Source of the DNA: Vibrio viridaestus | GTDB lineage: Bacteria; Pseudomonadota; Gammaproteobacteria; Enterobacterales; Vibrionaceae | DNA: 64,000 bases | NCBI RefSeq assembly: GCF_003856525.1 | Contig: NZ_RJVQ01000013.1 | Coordinates: 1-64,000, forward strand | Direction: 5' to 3' | Shown: one piece after another, positions 39,496-49,713 of the stretch | Position numbering within the stretch: the stretch's first letter is position 1 | Layout: every line of letters starts with the position of its first letter | Notes under the pieces: model-generated | Told to the model about the DNA's origin: nothing | The model's input: only the letters and a program-made list of their open reading frames with translations | Database searches by the model: none | Translations under genes and position numbers: made by a program

Positions 39496-39966
39496 CTATC
39501 TTAGTCGATGGTTATCATCGTCATCTTTACGTTCATATTCACCGTCATAGGTGTTACCCCCATCGGGATCGGAACCATTGGGACGATGAAAGCCAGAATT
39601 AAACTGACTCTGTACAGCGACTCGCTTCATCATGTATTGAGCCAGTTTTGCCCTTGGTTTGGGCAGAAGCAATACCATTCCGAGAGTGTCCGTCATAAAA
39701 CCTGGAGTCAACAGTAATACACCAGAAACGGCCAACATAACGCCTTCAAGGATCTGCTGTGCTGGTACTTCACCCTGATTCAAACGTTGCTGCACTGTCA
39801 TCAATGTCTGGATACCTTGGCTTCTAACTAACGATGCTCCCACAAATGCGGTGAGCAAAACCAGCGCAATTGTCGTCCAGAGCCCAAGAAATCCACCCAC
39901 CTGAATAAACAAGCCAATTTCGATGCTCGGGACAGCAATAAATAAAACTAAAATGATTGGAAACAC
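39496..39966 (-). CDS. fxsA: FxsA family membrane protein
   Basis: A 156-residue inner-membrane protein with about three helices (residues 2-20, 27-46, 75-98) and a hydrophilic tail rich in Gly and Asp. FxsA in E. coli relieves F-plasmid exclusion of phage T7 by binding PifA; the usual cellular role is unknown. TPGFMTDTLGMVLLLP is the conserved family stretch. Alone, leftward. Confidence 0.9.
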   Translation of the reverse strand: MFPIILVLFIAVPSIEIGLFIQVGGFLGLWTTIALVLLTAFVGASLVRSQGIQTLMTVQQRLNQGEVPAQQILEGVMLAVSGVLLLTPGFMTDTLGMVLLLPKPRAKLAQYMMKRVAVQSQFNSGFHRPNGSDPDGGNTYDGEYERKDDDDNHRLR

Positions 39967-40052
39967 AGTACCTCCGCTTCAGTAATTCGGTCCAGTTTAG
40001 CGTATTCTCAAAAGGAATCCGAATTAGCCATATCAAACTTTTGTATCAAAAT

Positions 40053-40184
40053 ATGCACGATGGCGGAAAATTCGGCGTCATCACAAGTACTGGTACTTCT
40101 TATATTGGGGTAGTGAGTGAGAATTTAAACCTTCTGTCGAAACGTCTCATAAATGAATTGGCAAAACACAAATTATTAAACTAG
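40053..40184 (+). CDS. Possible small protein of 43 residues
   Basis: An ATG at 40053 opens 43 codons (MHDGGKFGVITSTGTSYIGV... ending LAKHKLLN) whose codons look coding and which lie in a gene-free gap between fxsA and the sensor cyclase gene. The reading frame is also open upstream to 39957. No good ribosome site is seen. I do not recognise it; could be chance. Confidence 0.3.
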   Translation: MHDGGKFGVITSTGTSYIGVVSENLNLLSKRLINELAKHKLLN

Positions 40185-40240
40185 CTTTTACTTTGGACAA
40201 TAGTCACTTTGTGTCATAACAATATTGAGTTGGCGTATTA

Positions 40241-42139
40241 ATGAAAGCATCGATAAGTATTATTCAAAAGATGGTGATAGTTTGGCTCGTTCTCTCGATA
40301 ATTCCATTGTTGTATTACCGACACACGACCAGTGAAGCCCACCGATTTCTCATTTCCCGCTTTGAAGAACAGGGAAACCAATTCTTATCTTTCGTTGATG
40401 ACCGAGCCTCACAGTTGCATCAACGTATTCGCGGAATTTATAAAGAGCTTAGTCAATCACCTCTGCTTAGAGACTATGCCGAAAATAATGACCCGAGACT
40501 GAAACAATACCTAGAGCATCAGTGGTATATAACGGCTAAAAACCTGCGTTTTTTCTATCAACTACGCTATCTGGATAACAGTGGTCAGGAAATGATTCGG
40601 GTCGATTACACTCAGCTCATGCCTACACCGTATATTGTTCCCGACAAGGAATTACAGAACAAAGGCCAAAGAGATTACTTTTTGTATGCTGAGCATCTTT
40701 CACCAGGAGAGCAAGGCTCTTTTGGGATTGATCTTGAATATGAACATGGCAAACCAGTTATCCCATATAAACCTGGCTTTCGTCTCATTTACCCAATCGA
40801 TTCTGAAGGCACTCGTTTGGGCTTTTTCATCGCAAATTTAGAAGTGCTTGGTGGCATTGATTACGTAACAAGTAATACACAACACTATTCGGTGGATTTT
40901 ATCGATAGTGACGGCTACTACGTTATGAGTAGTGATAAGACCAAGCTATTTGGTGACCTAATTAAAGAAAGAAATAACATCAATCTGCCTAAACAAAATC
41001 CAGATCTATGGAAAGAAGTCTCCTCCACGAAGACAAGAGGTGGTGCGCTACTTACGCCTGCTGGTCTGTATATCTATAAACCCTTTTCGGCGAGATTGTT
41101 TGATAGTACAAAACCACTCACACTCATTACTTTGATTCCAATGAAACAGATAAGTGATGTTTTTGCCAACCGTGATGACGAGGTAAAAAACGATTCTTTA
41201 TCATTACTGCTTTTACTTGGCATTATCTCGGGTCTTACCGCCGTATTTTGGGATAGCTATCAACGTATTCGATTGGAGAAAACCTTCAATAAAAGTGTTC
41301 TCGATAACGGACTAGCCGTAGCACTGACCAATGATAAGCATCGAGTCTTAATGGCCAACACACACTTATGTCACCTTCTAGGACTTGAGCTGGCTGAAAT
41401 AAAAAAAATTAATATGCTCACGTTTAAACAGGTCGAATTTATTCGAAAAGAACTGCTGCAAGGACTAACAATGAACAATCATTGGCATTGTGAAGTCGAT
41501 ATTGGTGACAAGCACTATCAGATGGATGTCAAAGAGTTACCAAGCAGCTTTCATCACTCCAAACAGTACATTTATTCCTTTGTCGATATAACAGAGCAAT
41601 CTCATGTGATTGATGAGCTAAAAGATCAAAGTCAAAAGGATCCTGCAACCGGCCTATGGAATAAGAAAAAGTTCAATGATAGCCTGCTTCACTATTCTCG
41701 CTTACGCCTACGGTATCCGGATCAACCATCAAGTTGTCTCGCGATCATAGATATTGACGACTTTAAATCGATTAACGATACGTATGGTCACCATACCGGC
41801 GACAAGGTAATTAATACCCTAGCATCCCAGCTCAAAAACCGTTTGAGGGACACGGATATCATCGCCAGAATCGGTGGAGACGAATTTGCTGTGATCCTTC
41901 AACACATTGATGTCAAAGCCGCATACGAATTAATGCACAGAATCTGCAATGTCATCGATTCCTTTACAGATGTTCAAGTAACGGTAAGTATCGGCATCTC
42001 GGAGATATCAGAGGATAATCAACTTACATTCATGCATGCAGACAAAGCTTTATACCGTTCAAAACGAAAAGGGAAAAATTGTGTCTCAGCTCACGGCTTT
42101 GAAAATCTTACAGTTGTGAAAACCTCGCCAAGTCCGTAG
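40241..42139 (+). CDS. Sensor diguanylate cyclase, periplasmic Cache-type sensor, PAS and GGDEF
   Basis: A 632-residue inner-membrane protein. Helix about residues 10-26, a long periplasmic sensor region about 30-315 of dCache type (YFLYAEHLSPG... FIDSDGYYVMS), second helix about 323-342, a PAS segment about 350-450, and a GGDEF domain about 470-620 with an intact IARIGGDEFAV. RDTD five residues before the motif is a good inhibitory I-site, so the enzyme should be product-inhibited. The ligand is unknown. It stands alone before aspA. Confidence 0.93.
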   Translation: MKASISIIQKMVIVWLVLSIIPLLYYRHTTSEAHRFLISRFEEQGNQFLSFVDDRASQLHQRIRGIYKELSQSPLLRDYAENNDPRLKQYLEHQWYITAKNLRFFYQLRYLDNSGQEMIRVDYTQLMPTPYIVPDKELQNKGQRDYFLYAEHLSPGEQGSFGIDLEYEHGKPVIPYKPGFRLIYPIDSEGTRLGFFIANLEVLGGIDYVTSNTQHYSVDFIDSDGYYVMSSDKTKLFGDLIKERNNINLPKQNPDLWKEVSSTKTRGGALLTPAGLYIYKPFSARLFDSTKPLTLITLIPMKQISDVFANRDDEVKNDSLSLLLLLGIISGLTAVFWDSYQRIRLEKTFNKSVLDNGLAVALTNDKHRVLMANTHLCHLLGLELAEIKKINMLTFKQVEFIRKELLQGLTMNNHWHCEVDIGDKHYQMDVKELPSSFHHSKQYIYSFVDITEQSHVIDELKDQSQKDPATGLWNKKKFNDSLLHYSRLRLRYPDQPSSCLAIIDIDDFKSINDTYGHHTGDKVINTLASQLKNRLRDTDIIARIGGDEFAVILQHIDVKAAYELMHRICNVIDSFTDVQVTVSIGISEISEDNQLTFMHADKALYRSKRKGKNCVSAHGFENLTVVKTSPSP

Positions 42140-42303
42140 ATTATGCCTCGTAGGTTGTTTGATACAGAAAATACGCCAAAAAAGATATTTTGTATCTGTC
42201 GTAGACAGCCCCCTACTGGCAGGAAACCAGTTTGCAAAAACTGAAAGGATTCTTAACGAAGTAACATCAATAGTAATTTCAGTTAATTAAGGGTCCTACA
42301 TAT

Positions 42304-43761
42304 ATGACAATCGTCAGTGAAGCTCATGCTTCCGCTCAAACTCGTCTAGAAGAAGATTTGTTAGGTCAGCGTCACGTTCTGGCTGATGCCTATTACGGTA
42401 TTCATACTTTAAGAGCTATCGAAAACTTTAATATCTCATCCGCGACCATCTCAGATGTTCCTGAGTTTGTTCGTGGTATGGTTATGACTAAAAAAGCCGC
42501 TGCTCTTGCTAATAAAGAACTGGGTGTTCTGCCTAAATCCGTTGCAAACGCAATTATCGAAGCATGTGATGTTATTTTGCATACTGGTAAATGTATGGAT
42601 CAGTTTCCCTCCGACGTATATCAGGGTGGAGCAGGAACATCAGTCAACATGAATACCAACGAAGTGATTGCCAATCTTGCGTTAGAGTTAATTGGTAAAG
42701 AAAAAGGTCAGTACGACATTATTAACCCTAATGACCATGTCAACAAAAGTCAGTCAACTAACTGCGCCTATCCGACTGGATTTCGTATCGCCGTATACAA
42801 TAGCGTCATGAAACTCATCACAACCATTGAATACCTTAAAGAGTCTTTTGCGCAAAAGAGTCAGGAGTTCGATAACGTTTTAAAAATGGGACGAACTCAG
42901 CTCCAAGATGCGGTACCAATGACAGTAGGCCAGGAGTTCAAAGCGTGGGCAGTCACACTTAATGAAGAAATTCGCGCCTTGGAATACACGTCAAAACTAT
43001 TGCTTGAAGTGAATCTAGGAGCAACGGCAATTGGTACTGGATTAAACACAGCCCCAGGTTACCAAGAGCTGGCAGTTAAACATCTGGCTGAGGTAACGGG
43101 CCTGCCAGTGGTTCCGGCTGAAGATCTGATTGAAGCGACTTCAGACTGTGGAGCCTATGTTATGGCTCATGGTGCTCTGAAACGCTTGGCGGTAAAACTT
43201 TCTAAAATCTGTAACGATCTCCGTTTGTTATCTTCTGGTCCACGAGCAGGTCTGAACGAGCTCAATTTGCCGCAGTTGCAAGCGGGCTCTTCAATCATGC
43301 CAGCCAAAGTTAACCCGGTAGTCCCTGAAGTTGTTAACCAGGTTTGCTTTAAAGTTTTGGGTAACGACAACACTATTTCATTTGCTGCAGAAGGTGGTCA
43401 GTTACAACTGAATGTAATGGAACCTGTTATTGCACAATGTATATTCGAATCCATTTCTCTGCTGTCTAATGCCTGTATCAACCTAAGAGATAAATGCGTC
43501 GATGGCATTACCGTCAATAAAGATATTTGTGAAAACTATGTCTTTAACTCGATCGGCATTGTGACTTATCTAAACCCATATATTGGTCATCATGAGGGGG
43601 ATATTGTTGGTAAGATCTGTGCCGAAACGGGCAAAAGTGTACGCGAAGTAGTTTTGGAACGTGGTCTTCTTACCGAAGATGAATTGAATGATATCTTCTC
43701 GGTAGAAAACTTACGCAAACCACAATACAAAGCAAAACGTTATACAGAAGAAGACGCTTAA
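42304..43761 (+). CDS. aspA: Aspartate ammonia-lyase
   Basis: The 485-residue aspartase converts L-aspartate to fumarate and ammonia. The fumarase/aspartase signature [16 protein letters not shown] (about residue 320) is intact, as are the TSDCGAY and RTQLQDA segments. In anaerobic respiration the fumarate made can serve fumarate reductase at the left edge of the window. Short inverted repeats occur in the 164-base leader but no FNR or CRP site I can support. It ends in a terminator. Confidence 0.98.
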   Translation: MTIVSEAHASAQTRLEEDLLGQRHVLADAYYGIHTLRAIENFNISSATISDVPEFVRGMVMTKKAAALANKELGVLPKSVANAIIEACDVILHTGKCMDQFPSDVYQGGAGTSVNMNTNEVIANLALELIGKEKGQYDIINPNDHVNKSQSTNCAYPTGFRIAVYNSVMKLITTIEYLKESFAQKSQEFDNVLKMGRTQLQDAVPMTVGQEFKAWAVTLNEEIRALEYTSKLLLEVNLGATAIGTGLNTAPGYQELAVKHLAEVTGLPVVPAEDLIEATSDCGAYVMAHGALKRLAVKLSKICNDLRLLSSGPRAGLNELNLPQLQAGSSIMPAKVNPVVPEVVNQVCFKVLGNDNTISFAAEGGQLQLNVMEPVIAQCIFESISLLSNACINLRDKCVDGITVNKDICENYVFNSIGIVTYLNPYIGHHEGDIVGKICAETGKSVREVVLERGLLTEDELNDIFSVENLRKPQYKAKRYTEEDA

Positions 43762-43770
43762 TCTTCTATG

Positions 43771-43797
43771 TCGGGCCCAGTAAGGGCCCGATTCTTA
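43771..43797 (+). terminator. Terminator of aspA
   Basis: TCGGGCCC/GGGCCCGA stem with an AGTAA loop, followed by TTCTT. Confidence 0.8.
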
Positions 43798-43874
43798 GTC
43801 TTGAACATTACTGGCATATTTATTAATGACCTGATAGGTTATGATGCAGCCAGACTTATCAATTGTGACTCGCT

Positions 43875-45632
43875 ATGCTCAGACTGTTATTCCTTATTTC
43901 ATTGTGTGTGTTTTCTCAAATAGCCTCTGCCGCCTTTGAATCTAATGCTGTATCCCCCTTTAATAACCAATCAAATCGTTTTGTTAAAGTTGACGAGGCA
44001 TTCGACTTCAATGCGAGCCAAACCCAAGATACAGTACATATCGACTGGCAAATTAAATCCGGATATTACTTGTATAGAAAAAGCATCAAAATTAACGGGA
44101 AAGATGTCAGCTTAACCCCTTTGTCACTACCAGATGGCCTACCACACGAAGACGAGTTTTTTGGTCACGTTCAGATTTACCGTGACTCATTATTTATTAA
44201 GCAATCTCTCTCAAATATTGGCAATAACAGCTCTATATCAATTACTTATCAGGGATGCGCTGATGCTGGATTTTGCTACCCACCAGAGACCAGAACCATT
44301 ACTCTGTCTCCAACATCAGATGCAGCGACTCCGCCAATTAATTTATCCCAACAAGACCAGATAGCAGGCCAATTATCCAGTGATAATTGGACCTTACTCT
44401 TGCTGTTTATCTTAGGAATCGGCTTAGCCTTTACGCCATGTGTTCTACCGATGTATCCGATTCTGACCAGCTTAGTATTTGGGCAAAAAGAATTAACGAA
44501 ATCGAAAGCCCTAACCCTATCTTTTATCTATGTACAGGGAATGGCCTTAACTTATACGATCTTAGGCCTTATTGTTGCCTCTGCAGGTCTGCAATTTCAG
44601 GCCTACTTACAAAATCCGTATATTCTGGTGACGTTAAGCATTCTCTTCATTTTGCTGGCCTTATCAATGTTCGGGGCTTTCTCTCTCCAGCTTCCCAGCT
44701 CGGTGCAAACCAAACTGAACGCCTGGAGTAACGAGCAACAAGGTGGAACGCTGTGGGGCGTATTTGTGATGGGCGCAATTTCTGGTCTGGTCTGTTCTCC
44801 ATGTACAACAGCCCCGTTGTCAGGCGCACTGCTTTACGTATCCCAGACAGGTAACTTATATACTGGTGCACTAGCTTTGTATCTTTTAGCGCTTGGTATG
44901 GGCGTTCCTCTGATTGCGGTCGCCGTCTTTGGGCAACACGTTTTACCTCGCTCTGGTGCCTGGATGGATAAGGTGAAACACCTTTTTGGATTCGTCTTAT
45001 TAACGGCCCCACTCTTTTTATTAGAGCGCATCATACCAGACTACCTCTCCAAAGCATTTTGGGGATTACTGGCTGTTTGTACGCTCCTTTGGTTGGCCAA
45101 AACGCTATTATCGCTCAAACCATCTATCGGTATTAAACTTTTAGTCTCGGCTATACTGGTGATTGGATTAGCCCTGTCGATAAACTCTTTCTGGATTGGA
45201 TCATGGAAGGCGTATCAATCTCCTCACCAACAAGCATTGTCCTTTGTTCATGTTAGCACACTGTCTGAACTACAAAATCTACTGGCGGAGGCGAAGAAAC
45301 AAAACCGACCGGTGATGATGGACTTTTACGCTGACTGGTGCGTGGCATGCAAGGAATTTGAAAAGTACACGTTCACCGATGCAAGAGTTCAACGGATTTT
45401 GGCAGATTATGTTCTCGTTCAAGCCGATGTTACAGCCAACAACGCAGACGACCAGGAACTGCTCAAAACATTAGGCATTTTGGGATTGCCTACTATTCAG
45501 TTCTGGGACCCAAGAGGCGAAACACAGTCCCAAACAAGAGTAACCGGGTTTATGAACGCAGATACTTATTTGAACCATCTAAACCAATTAAGCAAAAAGT
45601 GGAATAAACAATTCACAAATCAAGTAAAATAG
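43875..45632 (+). CDS. dsbD: Thiol:disulfide interchange protein DsbD
   Basis: DsbD carries reducing power from cytoplasmic thioredoxin across the membrane to DsbC and DsbE/CcmG. The 585 residues comprise a signal peptide (ending ...SASA about residue 19), an N-terminal domain with the pair in YQGCADAGFCYPP, a membrane core of eight helices with TPCVLPMYP and CSPCTTAPLS cysteines, and a C-terminal thioredoxin domain with WCVAC. All three cysteine pairs are present. Confidence 0.96.
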   Translation: MLRLLFLISLCVFSQIASAAFESNAVSPFNNQSNRFVKVDEAFDFNASQTQDTVHIDWQIKSGYYLYRKSIKINGKDVSLTPLSLPDGLPHEDEFFGHVQIYRDSLFIKQSLSNIGNNSSISITYQGCADAGFCYPPETRTITLSPTSDAATPPINLSQQDQIAGQLSSDNWTLLLLFILGIGLAFTPCVLPMYPILTSLVFGQKELTKSKALTLSFIYVQGMALTYTILGLIVASAGLQFQAYLQNPYILVTLSILFILLALSMFGAFSLQLPSSVQTKLNAWSNEQQGGTLWGVFVMGAISGLVCSPCTTAPLSGALLYVSQTGNLYTGALALYLLALGMGVPLIAVAVFGQHVLPRSGAWMDKVKHLFGFVLLTAPLFLLERIIPDYLSKAFWGLLAVCTLLWLAKTLLSLKPSIGIKLLVSAILVIGLALSINSFWIGSWKAYQSPHQQALSFVHVSTLSELQNLLAEAKKQNRPVMMDFYADWCVACKEFEKYTFTDARVQRILADYVLVQADVTANNADDQELLKTLGILGLPTIQFWDPRGETQSQTRVTGFMNADTYLNHLNQLSKKWNKQFTNQVK

Positions 45633-45725
45633 CGATAAACATCAGACTTTTATAGGCTCAATATTGTTGATAGTTCGATTCCTGACAATAATGAACTAAG
45701 TTCATCACGACAGGCATCGAAAGCA

Positions 45726-46355
45726 ATGAATGCAGACTACACAATAATAATCGCTGACGATCATCCCCTCTTTAGAAATGCATTATTTCAATCGATAAGG
45801 ATGGCTGTGAGTGGCGCTAATTTGCTCGAGGCTGATTCGTTAGATGCACTGATGACGTTACTGAGCAAAGAATCCGACCCCGATTTACTGCTTCTTGACC
45901 TCAAAATGCCTGGGGCTAACGGGATGTCCGGTCTGATTCAATTGCGTAATGAGTATCCTGACTTACCGATTGTTGTGATTTCTGCCAGCGAAGAACCTAG
46001 CGTTGTCTCTCAGGTGAAAAAGCATGGCGCGTTTGGCTTTATTCCGAAATCCAGTGACATGCGCGAGTTAATCAAAGCACTCAATCAAGTGCTCGACGGA
46101 GACCCATATTTCCCTGAGCATTTGATCGTAGAAAGTACCCAAGATAATGATCTTTCCGAACGTATTGCTGCATTAACACCTCAACAGCATAAGGTCTTGG
46201 ATATGCTCTCAGATGGCTTACTCAATAAGCAAATTGCTTACGAGCTCAATGTGTCAGAAGCCACTATCAAAGCGCATATGACGGCTATTTTTCGCAAACT
46301 TGGCGTGAAAAATAGAACTCAAGCTGTGATATTGCTCAATGAATTGCACGAATAA
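45726..46355 (+). CDS. crbR: LuxR-family response regulator, CrbR-like
   Basis: A 209-residue NarL-type regulator: receiver domain with acidic DD at residues 11-12 and acceptor Asp58 (LLLLDLKMPG), and a C-terminal LuxR helix-turn-helix (LTPQQHKVLDMLSDGLLNKQIAYELNVSEATIKAHMTAIFRKL). In Vibrio cholerae the gene in this place downstream of dsbD is crbR, partner of the sensor CrbS, which turns on acetyl-CoA synthetase at the acetate switch. The position next to a DUF4212/symporter pair fits that gene. The cognate kinase is not in the window. Confidence 0.7.
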   Translation: MNADYTIIIADDHPLFRNALFQSIRMAVSGANLLEADSLDALMTLLSKESDPDLLLLDLKMPGANGMSGLIQLRNEYPDLPIVVISASEEPSVVSQVKKHGAFGFIPKSSDMRELIKALNQVLDGDPYFPEHLIVESTQDNDLSERIAALTPQQHKVLDMLSDGLLNKQIAYELNVSEATIKAHMTAIFRKLGVKNRTQAVILLNELHE

Positions 46356-46497
46356 CGCGACTTTTCTATCACACTCAACAAGTTACTTATACTACTTTAG
46401 GCTAAAGCTAAAAATCAGCCCCCCTTTCTTGCGTCACAAATTCGCCCCCAACTAAAAGTAACCAACTGAAAAATAAAAAATAAACCTCAAGACCAAA

Positions 46498-46520
46498 GTC
46501 GCAAGGAGATTCTTTGCGAC
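46498..46520. promoter_or_regulatory. Inverted repeat in the promoter of the symporter pair
   Basis: GTCGCAA (46498-46504), 9 bases, TTGCGAC (46514-46520) is perfectly symmetric and just upstream of an extended -10-like TG-C-TATCTT at 46524-46532, a good place for an activator such as the adjacent LuxR-type regulator. Confidence 0.55.
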
Positions 46521-46577
46521 CCCTGCTATCTTTCCTTTGTAACATTTAATTAACAACAATGATAAAAGGAGATGACC

Positions 46578-46844
46578 ATGTCATTCGAATCATCGGAACA
46601 TGCTCAAGCCTACTGGAAAGAGAATTTAGGGATCATGGGAACGTTGCTCGCTATCTGGTTCCTAGTTTCTTACGGCGCAGGTATTTTGTTTGTTGAACAG
46701 TTGAATACCATTCATATGGGAGGCTTCAAACTCGGATTTTGGTTCTCTCAACAAGGTTCTATTTACACCTTCGTTGCCCTTATTTTTGTCTACGTGTGGA
46801 GAATGAATGCCCTGGACAAAAAATACAACGTTCACGAAGACTAG
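46578..46844 (+). CDS. DUF4212 small subunit of a sodium:solute symporter
   Basis: An 88-residue membrane protein with two helices (about residues 16-37 and 53-78) and a Lys/Asp-rich end. DUF4212 proteins are found directly before solute:sodium symporters and are thought to be their small subunit. The start at 46578 is set by AAAGGAG at 46565-46571. It is followed 11 bases on by the symporter gene. Confidence 0.88.
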   Translation: MSFESSEHAQAYWKENLGIMGTLLAIWFLVSYGAGILFVEQLNTIHMGGFKLGFWFSQQGSIYTFVALIFVYVWRMNALDKKYNVHED

Positions 46845-46855
46845 AGGAGACTCCA

Positions 46856-48559
46856 ATGGATATTCAAACTTGGACTTTTATCCTGGTCGGTATCACCTTC
46901 GCCTTATATATTGGCATAGCAATTTGGGCAAGAGCGGGATCCACCAGTGAGTTTTATGTTGCAGGCGGTGGTGTTCATCCTGTCGCTAATGGTATGGCAA
47001 CTGCTGCCGACTGGATGTCAGCCGCTTCGTTTATCTCCATGGCTGGTATCATCTCATTTATTGGCTACGATGGTGGCGTATACCTCATGGGTTGGACTGG
47101 TGGTTATGTTCTACTGGCATTATGTTTAGCCCCCTATCTCCGTAAATTTGGTAAGTTCACCGTTCCAGATTTTATCGGTGATCGTTATTACTCAAAAACA
47201 GCACGCATGGTTGCGGTATTCTGCGCCATTTTTGTATCTTTCACTTATGTTGCCGGACAGATGCGTGGAGTTGGGGTGGTATTCGCTCGCTTCCTGGAAG
47301 TGGATATCAATATGGGTATTATTATCGGTATGGCAATCGTATTCTTCTATGCCGTGATGGGTGGAATGAAAGGCATTACGTATACTCAGGTAGCTCAATA
47401 TTGTGTCCTGATTTTTGCTTTCCTCGTGCCCGCTATTTTTACATCTCTGATGATGACAGGGACACCAATTCCACAAATTGGTTTTGGTTCCACAATGTCT
47501 GGAACAGACACCTATCTGCTTGAAAAATTGGATGGTCTAACTCAAGAACTCGGATTCACCGCCTACACGGATGGTTCAAAGAGTATGGTTGACGTCTTTT
47601 TCATCTGTGCTGCACTGATGGTCGGTACGGCTGGATTACCACACGTAATCATTCGCTTCTTTACCGTTCCCAAAGTATCTGACGCTCGAATCTCTGCTGG
47701 GTGGGCTTTAGTATTTATTGCTTTCCTCTATACAACAGCACCTGCCGTTTCAGCCTTTGCTCGCGTCAATATGATCGATACCATTAACGGCCCAGACATG
47801 AAAGGTGTAGCAGCAGCTGATGCGCCAAGTTGGTATAAAAACTGGGAAAACACAGGTTTAGTCTCTTGGGAAGACAAAAACGGTGATGGTCGCATGTTCT
47901 ATGCGGGCGATGCTCGTAATGAAGTACAAATTAACCGGGATATCATCGTCCTGGCGTCTCCTGAACTGGCAAAATTACCAAACTGGGTTGTAGCTTTACT
48001 GGCTGCAGGTGGTCTGGCTGCCGCTCTTTCCACAGCAGCAGGTCTACTACTAGTCATCTCGACATCAATCTCTCATGACCTACTCAAAAAGGGCTTTAAG
48101 CCTGATATGACTGACAAACAAGAGCTTCTCGCCGCCCGTGTAGGTGCCGCGCTCGCTATTGTCGGGGCGGGTTATCTCGGTATTAATCCACCAGGTTTTG
48201 TTGCTCAGGTTGTAGCTTTTGCGTTCGGACTTGCCGCTGCATCCTTCTTCCCTGCGATTATTCTCGGTATTTTCTATAAGAAAATGAACAAGGAAGGAGC
48301 TGTGACAGGCATGCTCGCTGGTATTATTTTCACGGCCGCTTATATCATTTACTTTAAGTTCATCAACCCTGCTGCGAATACATCGGACAACTGGTTCTTC
48401 GGTATCAGTCCTGAAGGTATCGGTACGCTAGGTATGTGTCTGAACTTTGTGGTCGCCATCGTGGTGAATAAGTTTACTGCAGAAGTTCCGGCTGATGTGC
48501 AAGAGATGGTTGAATCCATACGCTATCCTAAAGGCGCAGGACAAGCACACGACCACTAG
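46856..48559 (+). CDS. Sodium:solute symporter (SSS family), acetate-permease-like
   Basis: A 567-residue inner-membrane protein with about 13 helices. EFYVAGGGVHPVANGMATAADWMSAASFI is the SSS N-terminal signature and AALSTAAGLLLVISTSISHDLL the Na+ site segment, close to ActP-type acetate permeases. GAGGAGA lies before the ATG at 46856; the frame opens upstream inside the small-subunit gene but without a start that fits. The substrate is probably a short carboxylate, which would fit control by the adjacent CrbR-like regulator. No symbol is given. Confidence 0.9.
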   Translation: MDIQTWTFILVGITFALYIGIAIWARAGSTSEFYVAGGGVHPVANGMATAADWMSAASFISMAGIISFIGYDGGVYLMGWTGGYVLLALCLAPYLRKFGKFTVPDFIGDRYYSKTARMVAVFCAIFVSFTYVAGQMRGVGVVFARFLEVDINMGIIIGMAIVFFYAVMGGMKGITYTQVAQYCVLIFAFLVPAIFTSLMMTGTPIPQIGFGSTMSGTDTYLLEKLDGLTQELGFTAYTDGSKSMVDVFFICAALMVGTAGLPHVIIRFFTVPKVSDARISAGWALVFIAFLYTTAPAVSAFARVNMIDTINGPDMKGVAAADAPSWYKNWENTGLVSWEDKNGDGRMFYAGDARNEVQINRDIIVLASPELAKLPNWVVALLAAGGLAAALSTAAGLLLVISTSISHDLLKKGFKPDMTDKQELLAARVGAALAIVGAGYLGINPPGFVAQVVAFAFGLAAASFFPAIILGIFYKKMNKEGAVTGMLAGIIFTAAYIIYFKFINPAANTSDNWFFGISPEGIGTLGMCLNFVVAIVVNKFTAEVPADVQEMVESIRYPKGAGQAHDH

Positions 48560-48589
48560 ATTAAAACAAGAAAGAATGTATCAAGTTAT

Positions 48590-48619
48590 AGCCTGGGACT
48601 GTATGTCCCAGGCTTTTTT
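48590..48619 (+). terminator. Terminator of the symporter operon
   Basis: AGCCTGGGAC/GTCCCAGGCT perfect 10-bp stem, TGTAT loop, six T. Confidence 0.93.
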
Positions 48620-48634
48620 CTATCTAGGTTATTT

Positions 48635-49546
48635 CTAAGCCACGAGCTCTTTTTCTATCCGACTTATCAACATTTTGAGAAAAGTACTGGGCGCTTTTCC
48701 CATCTGTCGACCAAGCCGACTAATCACGTGCGTGTCCGTTTTATTCAGACGCTCATTTTTCAGCAAAAGACAGTTGAGAGAATGATACCAGTCGGGCATG
48801 CCACGAATCATAAAGTCAGGAATAATGGTGACGCCACCGCTTGCTGCATAACAATGTAAAGCCGTCAGATTATTACTAATAATATTGGGGGTTAGGGTTA
48901 TACAGGTTTCATTTTCCACTTCAGCAATCAGATGACGAACACCATGAGCCATGTCAGGTAAAGCAATAGGATATTTTTTTAACACACTCATTCGAAGCGG
49001 CTGCTCCTCTGCATTCAATGGGTGCTCTTTACCCACTGCGACAACCATTGGATGAAATGAGGAATAATGAGAACGGATTTTAGGATGCGGTGGTGGATTA
49101 AAGACAATCCCGATATGAACGTCATCATCGATAACTTTACGCAGAATATCATTCCCACTATGGACCGATAAATGAATCTGTACACCAGGATACAGTTTAG
49201 AAAACTCATACATCACCTTAGTTGTGATATTGATGTACCCTTCACCTACGGCCAGTTCTATTGTGCCGGATTGCAAACCTCGCAACGATTTAAGATTGTC
49301 TAATAAGATTTCCTGCTGCATTTGGTAACGCTTGTAATAGCGCAACAACTCTTCCCCAGCGTCTGTCGGCTTGATACCTCTTCGGTGTCTTTCGATCAAA
49401 ACGGTGTCGAGCTCCTGCTCCAAATGACTGATCTGGCGACTCACAGCAGAAGGCGCAATATTAAGAAAATCTGCAGCAGCACGTACGCTGCCATGCTGAA
49501 CCGCTTCATAAAAAAACTTAATTCTATTTTCCTGTAAGTAGCTCAT
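48635..49546 (-). CDS. LysR-type transcriptional regulator
   Basis: A 303-residue LTTR with N-terminal helix-turn-helix (KFFYEAVQHGSVRAAADFLNIAPSAVSRQISHLEQEL) and a C-terminal inducer-binding domain. It is divergent from the dehydrogenase gene at 49714. Start: ATG at 49546, preferred to a TTG 15 bases upstream. A perfect palindrome lies 18-36 bases before it, and a near-copy precedes the DUF3100 gene, so I infer that it regulates both units and itself. Inducer unknown. Confidence 0.88.
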   Translation of the reverse strand: MSYLQENRIKFFYEAVQHGSVRAAADFLNIAPSAVSRQISHLEQELDTVLIERHRRGIKPTDAGEELLRYYKRYQMQQEILLDNLKSLRGLQSGTIELAVGEGYINITTKVMYEFSKLYPGVQIHLSVHSGNDILRKVIDDDVHIGIVFNPPPHPKIRSHYSSFHPMVVAVGKEHPLNAEEQPLRMSVLKKYPIALPDMAHGVRHLIAEVENETCITLTPNIISNNLTALHCYAASGGVTIIPDFMIRGMPDWYHSLNCLLLKNERLNKTDTHVISRLGRQMGKAPSTFLKMLISRIEKELVA

Positions 49547-49563
49547 CGCACGCGCTCTCAATG

Positions 49564-49582
49564 TGTTGCCTTAAAGGCAACA
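49564..49582. promoter_or_regulatory. Palindromic operator, copy 1 (LysR / dehydrogenase promoter)
   Basis: TGTTGCCTTAAAGGCAACA has 7-base arms around TTAAA and contains the T-N11-A pattern of LysR sites. It lies between the divergent regulator and dehydrogenase genes. Confidence 0.7.
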
Positions 49583-49713
49583 ATTTGTGAAATTGGGTTT
49601 ATTGTTTAGAACACTACGCCTATCTATACTCGAAAAACACCTCAAAATCGATCGTTTTGACCAACAAAAATTCAACATTTTGCACACATAATGACGACTC
49701 AAGGAATCGAGAT

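Noticed and set aside
42181-42200. AGATA-TTTTG-TATCT palindrome in the aspA leader
   Set aside because: Short, AT-rich and not matching CRP, FNR or ArcA consensus; likely by chance.
44647-45012. Long open frame antisense to dsbD
   Set aside because: Follows the codon pattern of dsbD on the other strand and has no ribosome site or family resemblance.
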